This document shows positions 23,726 through 36,564 of a stretch of DNA of 64,000 nucleotides, piece after piece; position 1 is the stretch's first letter; each line of letters begins with the position of its first letter. The stretch comes from Cordylochernes scorpioides (Eukaryota > Arthropoda > Arachnida > Pseudoscorpiones > Chernetidae). Location: contig CP092886.1 in the NCBI GenBank assembly GCA_030710605.1, positions 52,602,394 to 52,666,393 of the forward strand, written 5' to 3'. Below the pieces are notes generated by a model. It was not told where the DNA came from. It ran no database searches and saw only the letters and a program-made list of their open reading frames with translations. Position numbers and translations under genes: made by a program.

Positions 23726-26095
23726 GTTCAGCATGAAAAGTTACACCAGAAACACCAACAGGTTCTTTTGGGCAAACATGTTGTTGACCAGTGTAATCTT
23801 TGTGTGGGTAAAATAAAATATTCAATGCTTCTATATATATTAATAGAAATTTTAATAAATAAAAAATAATATCTATTGGCACATAACGTTAAAGCGGAAA
23901 GATTAAGGTGAAATATTTCTTTCATACTGTGATAAGTCATTACAAGGTTTCGAACATAGCCCTTCTAAAACCGGTACTTCGAGTATATCAAATCTGCATA
24001 TATCAAGGTATACAAGTAAATATAACTTAACTATGGCCTCTTCAGGAACATCATCTGATAAACCAATGGAGCTATATTCTATATACACCTTCTGAAGAAC
24101 AGACAGGGGGGTCCAAAAGATGGTAATGAATGTTTACTAAATTAAAGAAATGCTTTCTCCTCAGTCTACTCGTTTCATAAATTAATAGAAAATGCGCCAT
24201 CTTTTCTGATTGAAACTGATTATAAAGCACATTTATAAACCGCTAGGAGAGATTCCCACTAATGAATTAAGCTCTCCCATTTGTTTAATTGTAATGAAAT
24301 GATTAAAAGTAATTTTGAATCATGAAAGAAAAATTGGTGTTGTAAATTTTTAAAATTGAAAAATAAAGACATTTGTGCATATACAAAGGTTTTTAAAAGT
24401 TAAACAGTAGATTCTTTATTTTATTTAGAAATTTTGGTTCAACTAGAATTCTCTCCCAACGCCCCCACCTATGTTCCTCTACAAGTTTTATTTGCCCTAG
24501 TCGCCCGCCACTTCAAAGTCCCTCTAATCCTCTAATTCGGCCAATGTGGCGGAAACCTCAACTCGAGATTAGGCCTTTCCAGGAAGTCAAGAAGCTAGCC
24601 AAATGCTCCATCCGTTAAGCCTAATGATCCATGTGTGTGTGGTTTAGGCCCTCCAAGCTTTAAATTCTTTATACCGTTTACTTTTCTATATAACTTATAA
24701 GTAGTAAACTACGGAAAGTTAAAATAACTTACAAAACCTTTATTTTAATTGTTGATAAAATTACTTTTTTAATTCTTTTTTTTCTCCTATATACACATAT
24801 ATTAAGTATATAAGAATGTGTTCTTCTTTCTCTCCTGCCTATTTACGTTTAGCTAGGCATAGTGACAGTCTTCTTGCCTTGGAATACAAAATTACTTACG
24901 TACTTCAACCATTCCGCCAAATGCCTTTCTCACCATTATGAAGTTGCATAGCGGATTCAAAAAAGAATGTGATGATGAAATTAACAGCGTTATTTGATAT
25001 TATTTATATCGTGGCCAATATGTGAGACATACGCAAATGAATCCAGTTTAAACAGTATTCAGGTTTACACATAATAAATGACAAAATAAAACGGTTTGTG
25101 AGTGTGTGAAAAGGGTTTTCTTTTATTAATAAGAAAGAGTGTGGTGCGGTTATTCCTCATAAGGCCAATGGATCCATAAAGCGTAAAATCTATTTAAAAG
25201 AATGTGATTTTAATATCTATAAGTTACTCTCTATCTATCTTTTATGGTATAAATATAATATATTATAAATGGTTTCCCCAATATATTAGTGTGGGAAACT
25301 ATACGATGACAGTAGAGTGTGAAGTCACGGGAAGAGAACGATAAGAAACGCTTCAATATTTTGCGTGAGTTATCCTTAAACAGGAGCCATGCCAATCTCT
25401 GGATCGTTTCAATTCCAGTATATATACCTGAGAATAAGCGAGACAAATGGAACTCTTCAATAATTTGGATGCCATACATGCGAGGGAGTCATGCTATTTT
25501 TTTTTGTTTCGTTCAATTTTAGTATATGTATCGCCGAACAATGAGAGCGATCAAGTTGCGCTTAGTACACGAAACGACCCTAAAACTTGATGGTTTATAG
25601 CACCTAAAAACCTCTTTGATTGTTTTAAAGGAAGCGTGTGTCTCGTCATTTCAATATATATACGTATTTAAATATTGATAATCAAATATATTTATTGACT
25701 CAATTACAGCAAAAATGTTTAAACATTGTTAAAGTAGATTTAATATAATTCCATTCATAAAGAGAGAGAGAAAGTGCGATAATAAATTATGGCTCGATAA
25801 ATATGTATTTCCCTAAAGTATGATTTGTTGTAACAAGGCCCATGGACATCCATCATGCCATTTACAGCCAATTACGTCAGCCACAAAATCTAATAAAATA
25901 GAGAAGTAGTCACAAAAAGTTTGGAACTGATTAATCACGGGAGAGAGAGAGAGAGAAAAAAAGAACGGTTTACATGTTTAATGAAGCCATTTATAAAGTT
26001 AATTAGAAACGTTTAAGTCTCGAATGGCGCAGCCGGGAAGCATACTAATATCCCTCCCAGCTTTTGTCCTCACACCTAGTTAATATTCAGCCATT
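23726..26095. other. Intergenic, no gene seen
   Basis: Mostly AT-rich. A GC-richer stretch at about 24,450-24,660 (TCGCCCGCCACTTCAAAGTC and flanks) has no coding signal that I can read. TA, GA and poly-T microsatellites are scattered through it. Frames at 25,231 and 25,319 overlap on opposite strands and show no motif. Confidence 0.5.
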
Positions 26096-26097
26096 CT

Positions 26098-29000
26098 TTG
26101 TACCGTCATAGACCGGTCACGCGACTGTGGCACTTGTACCACTATCCCTGTTATACCAACCTTACTAAATATACAATGCAATGGAGTCGACACCAACCTT
26201 TCACGTTCGTCCGACTAAATCCTTTCCGACCATCGACCTGCTCACATCCATCGCTCCATAGCCCGGTCACGCGACTGTCGCACATGTACCACTATCCCAG
26301 TTATACAAACCTTACTAAATATACAATGCAATGGAGTCGACACCAACCTTTCACGTTCGTCCGACTAAATCCTTTCCGACCATCGACCTGCTCACATCCA
26401 TCGCTCCATAGCCCGGTCACGCGACTGTCGCACTTGTACCACTATCCCAGTTATACAAACCTTACTAAATATACAATGCAATGGAGTCGACACCAACTTT
26501 TCCCGTTCGTCCGACTAAATCCTTTCCGACCATTGACCTGCTCACATCCGTCGCTCCATAGCCCGGTCACGCGACTGTCGCACTTGTACCACTATCCCAG
26601 TTATACAAACCTTACTAAATATACAATGCAATGGAGTCGACACCAACCTTTCCCGTTCGTCCGACTAAATCCTTTCCGACCATCGACCTGCTCACATCCA
26701 TCGCTCCATATCCCGGTCACGCGACTGTCGCACTTGTACCACTATCCCAGTTATACAAACCTTACTAAATATACAATGCAATGGAGTCGACACCAACCTT
26801 TCCCGTTCGTCCGACTAAATCCTTTCCGTCCATCGAACTGCTCACATCCATCGCTCCATAGCTCGGTCACGCGACTGTCGCACTTGTACCACTATCCCAG
26901 TTATACAAACCTTACTAAATATACAATGCAGTGGAGTCGACACCAACCTTTCCCGTTCGTCCGACTAAATCCTTTCCGACCATCGACCTGCTCACATCCA
27001 TCGCTCCATAGCCCGGTCACGCGACTGTCGCACATGTACCACTATCCCAGTTATACAAACCTTACTAAATATACAATGCAGTGGAGTCAACACCAACCTT
27101 TCCCGTTCGTCCGACTAAATCCTTTCCGACCATCGACCTGCTCACATCCATCGCTCCATAGCCCGGTCACGCGACTGTCGCACATGTACCACTATCCCAG
27201 TTATACAAACCTTACTAAATATACAATGCAGTGGAGTCGACACCAACCTTTCCCGTTCGTCCGACTAAATCCTTTCCGACCATCGACCTGCTCACATCCA
27301 TCGCTCCATAGCCCGGTCACGCGACTGTCGCACATGTACCACTATCCCAGTTATACAAACCTTACTAAATATACAATGCAGTGGAGTCGACACCAACCTT
27401 TCCCGTTCGTCCGACTAAATCCTTTCCGACCATCGACCTGCTCACATCCATCGCTCCATAGCCCGGTCACGCGACTGTCGCACATGTACCACTATCCCAG
27501 TTATACAAACCTTACTAAATATACAATGCAGTGGAGTCGACACCAACCTTTCCGTTCGTCCGACTAAATCCTTTCCGACCATCGACCTGCTCACATCCAT
27601 CGCTCCATAGCCCGGTCACGCGACTGTCGCACATGTACCACTATCCCAGTTATACAAACCTTACTAAATATACAATGCAGTGGAGTCGACACCAACCTTT
27701 CCCGTTCGTCCGACTAAATCCTTTCCGACCATCGACCTGCTCACATCCATCGCTCCATAGCCCGGTCACGCGACTGTCGCACATGTACCACTATCCCAGT
27801 TATACAAACCTTACTAAATATACAATGCAGTGGAGTCGACACCAACCTTTCCCGTTCGTCCGACTAAATCCTTTCCGACCATCGACCTGCTCACATCCAT
27901 CGCTCCATAGCCCGGTCACGCGACTGTCGCACATGTACCACTATCCCAGTTATACAAACCTTACTAAATATACAATGCAGTGGAGTCGACACCAACCTTT
28001 CCCGTTCGTCCGACTAAATCCTTTCCGACCATCGACCTGCTCACATCCATCGCTCCATAGCCCGGTCACGCGACTGTCGCACATGTACCACTATCCCAGT
28101 TATACAAACCTTACTAAATATACAATGCAGTGGAGTCGACACCAACCTTTCCCGTTCGTCCGACTAAATCCTTTCCGACCATCGACCTGCTCACATCCAT
28201 CGCTCCATAGCCCGGTCACGCGACTGTCGCACATGTACCACTATCCCAGTTATACAAACCTTACTAAATATACAATGCAATGGAGTCGACACCAACCTTT
28301 CCCGTTCGTCCGACTAAATCCTTTCCGACCATCGACCTGCTTACATCCGTCGCTCCATAGCCCGGTCACGCGACTGTCGCACTTGTACCACTATCCCAGT
28401 TATACAAACCTTACTAAATATACAATGCAATGGAGTCGACACCAACCTTTCCCGTTCGTCCGACTAAATCCTTTCCGACCATCGACCTGCTCACATCCAT
28501 CGCTCCATAGCCCGGTTACGCGACTGTCGCACTTGTACCACTATCCCAGTTATACCAACCTTACTAAATATACAATGCAGTGGAGTCGACACCAACCTTT
28601 CCCGTTCGTCCGACTAAATCCTTTCCGACCATCGACCTGCTCACATCCATCGCTCCATAGCCCGGTCACGCGACTGTCGCACATGTACCACTATCCCAGT
28701 TATACAAACCTTACTAAATATACAATGCAGTGGAGTCGACACCAACCTTTCCCGTTCGTCCGACTAAATCCTTTCCGACCATCGACCTGCTCACATCCAT
28801 CGCTCCATAGCCCGGTCACGCGACTGTCGCACATGTACCACTATCCCAGTTATACAAACCTTACTAAATATACAATGCAGTGGAGTCGACACCAACCTTT
28901 CCCGTTCGTCCGACTAAATCCTTTCCGACCATCGACCTGCTCACATCCATCGCTCCATAGCCCGGTCACGCGACTGTCGCACATGTACCACTATCCCAGT

Positions 29001-30775
29001 TATACAAACCTTACTAAATATACAATGCAGTGGAGTCGACACCAACCTTTCCCGTTCGTCCGACTAAATCCTTTCCGACCATCGACCTGCTCACATCCAT
29101 CGCTCCATAGCCCGGTCACGCGACTGTCGCACATGTACCACTATCCCAGTTATACAAACCTTACTAAATATACAATGCAGTGGAGTCGACACCAACCTTT
29201 CCCGTTCGTCCGACTAAATCCTTTCCGACCATCGACCTGCTCACATCCATCGCTCCATAGCCCGGTCACGCGACTGTCGCACATGTACCACTATCCCAGT
29301 TATACAAACCTTACTAAATATACAATGCAATAGAGTCGACACCAACCTTTCCCGTTCGTCCGACTAAATCCTTTCCGACCATCGACCTGCTTACATCCGT
29401 CGCTCCATAGCCCGGTCACGCGACTGTCGCACTTGTACCACTATCCCAGTTATACAAACCTTACTAAATATACAATGCAATGGAGTCGACACCAACCTTT
29501 CCCGTTCGTCCGACTAAATCCTTTCCGACCATCGACCTGCTCACATCCATCGCTCCATAGCCCGGTTACGCGACTGTCGCACTTGTACCACTATCCAGTT
29601 ATACCAACCTTAATAAATATACAAAGCAATGGAGTCGACACCATCCTTTCCCGTTCGTCCGACTAAATCCTTTCCGACCATCGACCTGCTCACATCCATC
29701 GCTCCATAGCCCGGTCACGCGACTGTGGCACTTGTACCACTATCCCAGTTATACCAACCTTACTAAATATACAATGCAGTGGAGTCGACACCAACCTTTC
29801 CCGTTCGTCCGACTAAATCCTTTCCGACCATCGACCTGCTCACATCCATCGCTCCATAGCCCGGTCACGCGACTGTCGCACATGTACCACTATCCCAGTT
29901 ATACAAACCTTACTAAATATACAATGCAGTGGAGTCGACACCAACCTTTCCCGTTCGTCCGACTAAATCCTTTCCGACCATCGACCTGCTCACATCCATC
30001 GCTCCATAGCCCGGTCACGCGACTGTCGCACATGTACCACTATCCCAGTTATACAAACCTTACTAAATATACAATGCAATGGAGTCGACACCAACCTTTC
30101 CCGTTCGTCCGACTAAATCCTTTCCGACCATCGACCTGCTTACATCCGTCGCTCCATAGCCCGGTCACGCGACTGTCGCACTTGTACCACTATCCCAGTT
30201 ATACAAACCTTACTAAATATACAATGCAATGGAGTCGACACCAACCTTTCCCGTTCGTCCGACTAAATCCTTTCCGACCATCGACCTGCTCACATCCATC
30301 GCTCCATAGCCCGGTTACGCGACTGTCGCACTTGTACCACTATCCCAGTTATACCAACCTTAATAAATATACAAAGCAATGGAGTCGACACCATCCTTTC
30401 CCGTTCGTCCGACTAAATCCTTTCCGACCATCGACCTGCTCACATCCATCGCTCCATAGCCCGGTCACGCGACTGTGGCACTTGTACCACTATCCCAGTT
30501 ATACCAACCTTACTAAATATACAATGCAATGGAGTTGACACCAACGTTTCACGTTCTTCCGACTAAATCCTTTCCGACCATCGACCTGCTCACATCCATC
30601 GCTCCATAGCCCGGTCACGCGACTGTCGCACATGTACCACTATACCAGTTATACCAACCTTACTAAATATACAATGCAATGGAGTCGACACCAACCTTTC
30701 ACGTTCGTCCCAGTAAATCCTTTCCGACCATCAACCTGCTCACAAATACAATCGCTCTATAATTCGGTCACGTGA
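26098..30775. repeat. 150-bp satellite array, about 31 monomers
   Basis: Monomer landmarks in order: GCCCGGTCACGCGACTGTCG, CACATGTACCACTATCCCAG, TTATACAAACCTTACTAAAT, ATACAATGCAGTGGAGTCGA, CACCAACCTTTCCCGTTCGT, CCGACTAAATCCTTTCCGAC and CATCGACCTGCTCACATCCA. The period is exactly 150 bp over most of the array; single-base losses occur near 27,551 and 29,595. Because 150 is a multiple of 3, frames of 489 and 600 codons stay open, but frameshifts and a stop at 29,331 show they are not maintained. Internal monomers are nearly identical, and the edges (before 26,500 and after 30,540) are diverged, typical of satellite homogenisation. It is far more GC-rich than its flanks. Confidence 0.96.
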
Positions 30776-31261
30776 ATCAGTGCACTCGCACCAACATTCT
30801 AAAACATGCCATGCTAAATTAAATATCACGAAGTTGTCACTGATATATGCCACGTTTTTTGTCTATTGTACCTATCAATTATTTCCTTTCATTCTATATC
30901 TTTAAGCCTGCCACGTGACTTGGGTTATTTGTACCAGTCTCTTTATTTAATGCCATTCTGAATAAAATATCATTAAGTCGTAACCAATATATCTGAAACT
31001 TTGTCTAATTAGTGTTTCTCATCTCACACACATACCCATTTTCAATATTCCACACTAAGCAATTAAAGCAATCGTCTATTCCTAAACCATCAAATATTGT
31101 TTATTATAATTCGGAAAATATATATTGGTTCAACAACATATCAGATTCATTAAGTTTCCGCGATTTTATTTCAAATATTCAGAGTGTTTTATATGGATTT
31201 GGGGCACATCAATGCTGACTAAAAAGGTAAAAAGGAAAATATTTACATAATTAAAATCTTT
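30776..31261. other. Satellite flank, no gene seen
   Basis: About the first 60 bp are still satellite-like, then AT-rich sequence with no recognisable feature. Confidence 0.45.
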
Positions 31262-31400
31262 AAAAAAAGGCATATATTGTATCAAAATATCATTTATTTT
31301 ACCAATATTTCAGTTGGCTGAACGCCAACCTTTATCGAGTATTTTGATATTTTGATCCAATATATGCCTTTTTAATTAAAGATTTATTTATGGATTGCTC
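31262..31400. repeat. Short foldback family B derivative
   Basis: Contains AAAAGGCATATATTG, ACCAATATTTCAGTTGGCTG and, inverted, CAATATATGCCTTTTT followed by TTTATGGATTGCTCTATTTT. The inner arms of the 16-kb copy are missing. Confidence 0.7.
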
Positions 31401-32900
31401 TATTTTTTTTTTCAAAATAATTAAAAGCGTTTATTTTTATATAAGAGGCTACTTAATCTAATATCGTTATATTGAAGTTGAACAATTCTATTGTGTGTAT
31501 TTTTTTTTTCGGATGTCGTTCTAATTAGTTGAACAGGACCGATATATACCTGAGTAATACTTTTGGGCATCACACAAATTAATAAGTGTTATAACCGGTT
31601 CAAAGAAGACCCCACATTATGGATAGCGAGCCAAGTTACGGGCGGTCTTCAACAATCCGAAATGAGCAGGTCATTTCCAAGTGATGCGTCTGTGGTGATG
31701 CGGGACTGTCGTGTGACTATCTGATAAATATCAGAAGAGTTGGAGATCAGTAACCTTTTAACCCATTCCATCTATATATAAGAAGTGAAAATATTCTAGA
31801 GCGCGATATTCTCTTTTTCGAATAGAATCATCTAGTATCATTCCGGAAGGGCGTGGGCCTGAAAGAATTAAGGCTGAATAATTTTATCTTTAAAATCTCG
31901 ATGGAAAACTCAGAAGTTGAAATCGAGGAGTTCACTCCGAGATCGCAGGTGAATCAACTACATGGATGGGGAGTTAATGTTGGAAACTGTTCTCATATTG
32001 CAATAAATTGTGGCTATAGTCAAAAAAACAATTAATCTCCTCTCTCTTAATTCCACATTCTACTAGTTTGAAAACTAGTCAACTCTCCAAAAGAGAAAAC
32101 AAACATAAATGTTCCGTCTATTGAAAATATTATGATCGTTTGGAAATGTATATATATATATTTATTTATGTGTGTGTGTTTGTATGTGTGTGTTGGAAGA
32201 ACCTTTTATTTATCAAAATCCGAATATACATAGGGATGCAGGGAGGTGTCGAAGGGAGTGTCACTAAGATGTCGCCTCTACAGAACGCTGACATTCCTGC
32301 GATAAAAGAACGTGCCGTGAGGAATTTATCGTGAGATAGAAAGAGAGTTCCATTAGCTCCCTGGAGCAGAACCCCGGATGGACCGACCGGCCAATAACAG
32401 TAAGGCTAAAGTGGCCGGTACATCCAAATTTATTTACACGCTGCCGGATAATGGCAAGCCTCTCCTCCCAGAGAATAATTTCCTTTAATTGTCCTTCATT
32501 TATCTTTCCTTCGTTATCTGGCACGCGGAATGTTTACCGGCATGCCATTGGTGCCGTAAATAAACTATCAGGCCTTGGGTACCATCATCTATAGCAGGGA
32601 ATTCAAATAAATGCTACAAAATTTCGACTTTTTAGTCCAATGCGAAGGTGATGTATAATTTTATTGAATATTTGTAGACTTGATTCAAATTAAATCAATA
32701 TACTATTCAAATAGGAAGCATTAGAACGCTCTCTGTATAAATAAATTCGTACTTTTTATAGCGCTAGGTTTCGTAGATCAAACAGACAAACCGCTGAAAT
32801 ATTTCACTTCTGATGAGCCAGGCCCTCTCAATATTTTATCATTGCAGAAAGGCAGGCGAATCTTATTCATATTTGAATCTCATTTCCTTCCTTCCTTCAA
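31401..32900. other. Intergenic, one microsatellite
   Basis: TA then TG microsatellite at about 32,148-32,195. A GC-richer segment at about 32,265-32,580 has an 86-codon minus-strand frame without recognisable motifs. No gene supported. Confidence 0.45.
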
Positions 32901-32909
32901 AGCCTTCCT

Positions 32910-33345
32910 CTACTACAAGGGGGGGCACATTACCTCTCCATACCTCCTGGTCTCTGCCATCCTCTTCATCTCCTCGTAGGTGTGTCGTTCAGCCCATTGT
33001 TTTAGATCGTTTGTGTATTCCTGTCGTCTCTTTCCATTCGATTTCTTCTTCTGGAGCTTTCCCTCCAACACTCTCAGCAGTCTCTCCTGCTAATCCATGC
33101 ATCACATGTCCAGCAGTTTTCGTTGTTTTAGGAACTTTATTAGCTGGTGTTCTGTACCCATTCGATCGAGGACTTGATTATTTGACACCATATCTGTCCA
33201 AGGAAATTTGATAGCTCTTCTGTAAAGGTATGTCTCAAAGACATCTATATTCGTTTGATTGAAGATTTTAGTCATGGCCACGACTCACAGCCATATGTTA
33301 GTATAGGCCAGATTAGTGTCTTTCTCAGTCTTTGTTTCATCATAA
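32910..33345 (-). pseudogene. LINE 3' end fragment (RT C-terminus)
   Basis: On the minus strand a LTYGCESW stretch near 33,325 is followed by FETYLYRRAIKFPWTDMVSN near 33,240, QVLDRMGTEHQLIKFLKQRK and, after stops, EGKLQKKKSNGKRRQEYTND and LKQWAERHTYEEMKRMAE. This is the C-terminal signature of a widespread LINE group in which an LLYGCETW-type block is followed by LYRR.LKIPWTD. The clade (RTE or CR1-like) is uncertain. Frameshifted and 5'-truncated. Confidence 0.75.
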
Positions 33346-33604
33346 TATTGGTAGTGCCCCTTAATATATATTTGTTGTTCCAAAAAGCTTGTTTCGCTAT
33401 TGCAAATTGGCATTTGATTTCCGTGTCTACCAACAGCTGTTATTGCTGTACCTAATTATTGTATACCTAATATATGTATGACGATGTTTGTTTGATGGCC
33501 AGTTCATTTGCCAAAATATCTGAATCTCATTTAAATGAAATATATTTTGGTTCAAATCAATATTTACTTAGAAAAATGTATTTGGCCAAGAATATTAAAT
33601 AAGA
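33346..33604. other. Flank of the left palindrome arm
   Basis: AT-rich, no feature recognised. Whether the inverted repeat continues here cannot be tested, because its partner would lie beyond the window. Confidence 0.5.
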
Positions 33605-33889
33605 ATAATATGTATTTTAATTTATATTTCTATAAATGTTCATCTTATATCTTGTTTATTTGTAGTTATATCAATAATGTGTTTTCAATAATTCCAAATA
33701 TATATATTGAGTTTTTATTGATTTATTATCTATATATGTATATTTCTGGTGCTAAAAATACACTCTATTAACCTGGTTCCTCAACTTGTGACTTTTCAGA
33801 AATGTTTTATGAAGTTTATTGTGGAATAGTTGCCATAGTATTTGAACCGTTTCCAAATACACAGGATTTAGGTCGCGTAAATGAAAATA

Positions 33890-34150
33890 GGTGAATAGCG
33901 GTTCTTTTTCAGTAATTTAGCCCCATGTCTACACATAGATAAAAGTAGATCGACATTGCATATTTACAGTCTGTCCGAGCCCCATTTGATTGCTTGCACT
34001 CACTTGTACAATAAATGAAGGCATTGAAGCAATCAAAATCTTTAAAAAGAAGTCTTCAATGCGGGATTCTACCCCAATACTGGTTTTGGCAGTATCTACC
34101 ATTATATATTCTGATGGCCGACGTGATGGTGTTAAGTCAAATTCGAACAC
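33890..34150 (-). mobile_element. tRNA-headed SINE (family 1), diverged
   Basis: On the minus strand: ACGTCGGCCATCAGAATATA (head), a decayed B box near TAGAATCCCGCATTGAAGAC, then TGGGGCTCGGACAGACTGTA and TGTGTAGACATGGGGCTAAA. These align with the family 1 copy at 47,245-47,558. Present at the same place in the right arm (63,105-63,385), so it predates the arm split. Confidence 0.7.
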
Positions 34151-34159
34151 TCAATAGGC

Positions 34160-34802
34160 CAACATAGTATTTATCACTGAAATCGATATCATTTTGAAAA
34201 TTGATTTGAAATTAGACCTGGTCGACCCGTGCACCATTAGAAACCAGGTGAATGTCGAACCAATCAGAAAGCCTTTTGAGAGAAAAACCTATAATATGAC
34301 AATTGTCGGTTTTTAAACCTATAATGACAATTTGGTAGGTAAACACCCTTTTAGAGAAATCGTGCGAGTTGGTGCGATCAATATTAGAGATGATTTAACT
34401 ATGATTCGAATAGCAGCTCTAAGAAAGAGAGAGAGAAAACTTCTCCCTAATTATTAACTTTTAAAGCAATTAATGGCTAGGCTTTCAATTTGGTAAATAT
34501 TTCGGAAAGCTATCAAAATAACTTAGACATACTGAGACAAATAATCACAGGTGATGAGACATGGGTTTGCGCAAATGACCCGGAGACAAAACATCAGTCA
34601 AGTGAATGAATTGAAGAAGGACAACGAAATTAAAAAGAACAAAACAAAAATCTAAACTTTGTTAATTATTTTTTCTATTTTGAATTCCTCGTTATAAGAT
34701 TCTCCATAATATCCCAGGCAGTGTAATTGGATATTATTCGACGAGAGATTAAGTTGAAGGATTGGACTCAGAGTCCTGATATTTAAGGGAAAATGAATCC
34801 TC
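34160..34802. other. Arm sequence with a mariner relic
   Basis: Short transposase relic at 34,540-34,608 (plus strand): IITGDETWVCANDPETKHQS, the first catalytic Asp region of a mariner, ending in a stop. The mirrored relic is at about 62,640-62,720. Nothing else recognised; includes a GA-rich run near 34,420. Confidence 0.6.
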
Positions 34803-35015
34803 TTACAGGATAAAGCTCGACCTTACAAGGTCCTTTCGGTTTCGTAATATTTGTGAACAACGGAACTTCCGAACTTCGTCAACCTTCTTTTCCCCTGAAA
34901 CCTCTCCCCTGACATTTTCAGTTCCCTCAGATATAATTTTCTTGAAAGGTATAGAAAGATTCATTATGTATGCGCAATTATAGTTTCGCGGAAGATTCTC
35001 TGATATACATTTCAT
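34803..35015 (-). other. 70-codon open frame shared by both arms, doubtful
   Basis: Mirrored by 62,245-62,457. The two predicted peptides differ at residues 2 and 31-32 only (K/E, G/R, T/S): all visible differences change the amino acid. No domain, signal peptide or membrane segment is recognised. I treat it as a chance frame kept by arm identity. Confidence 0.3.
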
Positions 35016-35107
35016 AAAACCAATTTGCTCTATGTTTTATTGTGTAGCGCATGGATCATACTCTGAAGAATACTAGTTGTTACATTCGTACCTAAGATGA
35101 TATACTT

Positions 35108-35205
35108 TTCCATTTTTCCATTGCAGTAAGGGCATTGGAAATTGTTTAATTTCAAAAAGAATCTTACGCGTCTATAATATAGTTTCGAATTTTCAATACT
35201 TATTT
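35108..35205 (-). repeat. Family A arm fragment
   Basis: Contains CCATTGCAGTAAGGGCATTG and AATCTTACGCGTCTATAATA, the complement of the family A arm. Mirrored at 62,055-62,150. Confidence 0.7.
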
Positions 35206-35589
35206 TAAGTCAATAAACATGGCTTTTGTAATACTGTCCTCAACAATGAGATGAAATGCTACAAATATCTACTGTACTTGGTGATTTACAATTTATTCGA
35301 TGAATAGTACTGGATCTTGTTGGAAGTGATGATTGCACATTTCGTATGGAATTCAAAATAGATTTTCTCTCAGATGCTTTAAAACTATCTTCTCCATCTT
35401 GATTTAATAGTTAAAACATATAACAAGCCTCTACAAGTCTTAAGTTATAATTGGTATCATTAACTAATTTACCAATTAATATTTTGTGTGTGTTTTCCCA
35501 ATTATGATTGCCTCATTAATTGAGTGTGATTTTTTACATTAAATTTTGTTTAGTTTTAATGGCCTTCGCCAAAAGTAACTTTTTAAAAA
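35206..35589. other. Arm sequence, no gene seen
   Basis: AT-rich, nothing recognised; mirrored at about 61,690-62,050. Confidence 0.45.
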
Positions 35590-35825
35590 TACAAAATAAT
35601 TTTCTCACAATGAGTTTATTTTTATCTTAAAATGCTACCTTTCAGGCGATAATCGCTCTTCAACGGGCTTGATATTAAACATAGAATGTATCTTAAAATT
35701 ACAGTGTAAGATATAGTCGATATATTTATTGAGCCCGTTGAAAAGCGATTATCGTTTGAAAGCTAACATTTCATAATAAAAAGAAACTCATTGTGAGAAA
35801 ATATTTTTATGTATTTAAACATTTT
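35590..35825. repeat. Foldback element (family C)
   Basis: Arms: TTTTCTCACAATGAGTTT, CTTTCAGGCGATAATCGCTC and TTCAACGGGCTTGAT on the left; ATTGAGCCCGTTGAA, AGCGATTATCGTTTGAAAG and AAACTCATTGTGAGAAAAT on the right. Mirrored at 61,450-61,665. No coding content; probable MITE. Confidence 0.75.
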
Positions 35826-36564
35826 TCACAAATTTAACATGAAAAGAGAAAAGTAACAATATATATGAAGTAAATTTGAGAATAAAAATAATGATTTCAT
35901 TTTTATATATTATAAAATAGAGAATAATAAAACTTTAAAATGAATTAGCAAAAGTACAAATTTTGATTTTTTCCTACAATTCAGAAATGGAAAACAGTTT
36001 TCCTCTGATTGTTTCGTCTTTAAGATGGACAATGTTCAATGTCTTTCTCCTAGTTAAGCCATAAGACGAATACTATTCTTTCGTTACATGGAATTATCAA
36101 CAAGGTTAGTCCTTCCATCGATAAAATATTTGTTTCGAAATCATGCTTAATGTCTCTCAAAAGACGATTTTTCAACTCCTCACTACCACGAGCGTTTAAA
36201 ATATACGATAATTTGTTTACTTGAAATGTTGTCTAGTTTACAAAATATTATTTCAAACAAATATTGTACTCAACGCCACGCGACACATAGTTCATTCATC
36301 TTCAAAATTATCTCTAACAATAAAATATTAATATATATATATAGTATATTTTAAACTGTATAAATTGACACTTTTAGTATGTCACATATCTTCCAATTAG
36401 TTAGAACCGAAGCCTTAAAAGATCCTACCTTCTATTAAAATGTACACTGTTTCTATTTTCTACCACCCCCATATTTTTATATATGCTATATCTTTATTAA
36501 TAATACCTATAAACCCCTATTTGTATGTAAAACTAAAAATGTTAACGTCAAAATAAAGATCCAA
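35826..36564. other. Arm sequence, no gene seen
   Basis: AT-rich, mirrored at about 60,705-61,440. No gene or repeat recognised. Confidence 0.45.

Noticed and set aside
26098-29333. Proteins of 489 and 600 residues
   Set aside because: They are the translation of a 150-bp satellite; one-base losses, a stop and non-coding neighbours argue against a gene.
26098-30775. CENP-B box in the satellite
   Set aside because: TTCGTCCGACTAAATCC has the TTCG and A positions but lacks the CGGG half.
26098-30775. CRISPR-like array
   Set aside because: Head-to-tail monomers without unique spacers, in a eukaryotic genome.
32813-32870. Possible hammerhead at CTGATGAGCCAGGCC
   Set aside because: No GAAA after a pairing stem II and no stem I partner.
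32813-33211. 132-residue plus-strand protein
   Set aside because: Antisense shadow of a LINE 3' end on the minus strand.
34803-35015. Conserved 70-residue protein present in both arms
   Set aside because: Conservation follows from the arm duplication; the few differences all change the amino acid and no motif is visible.
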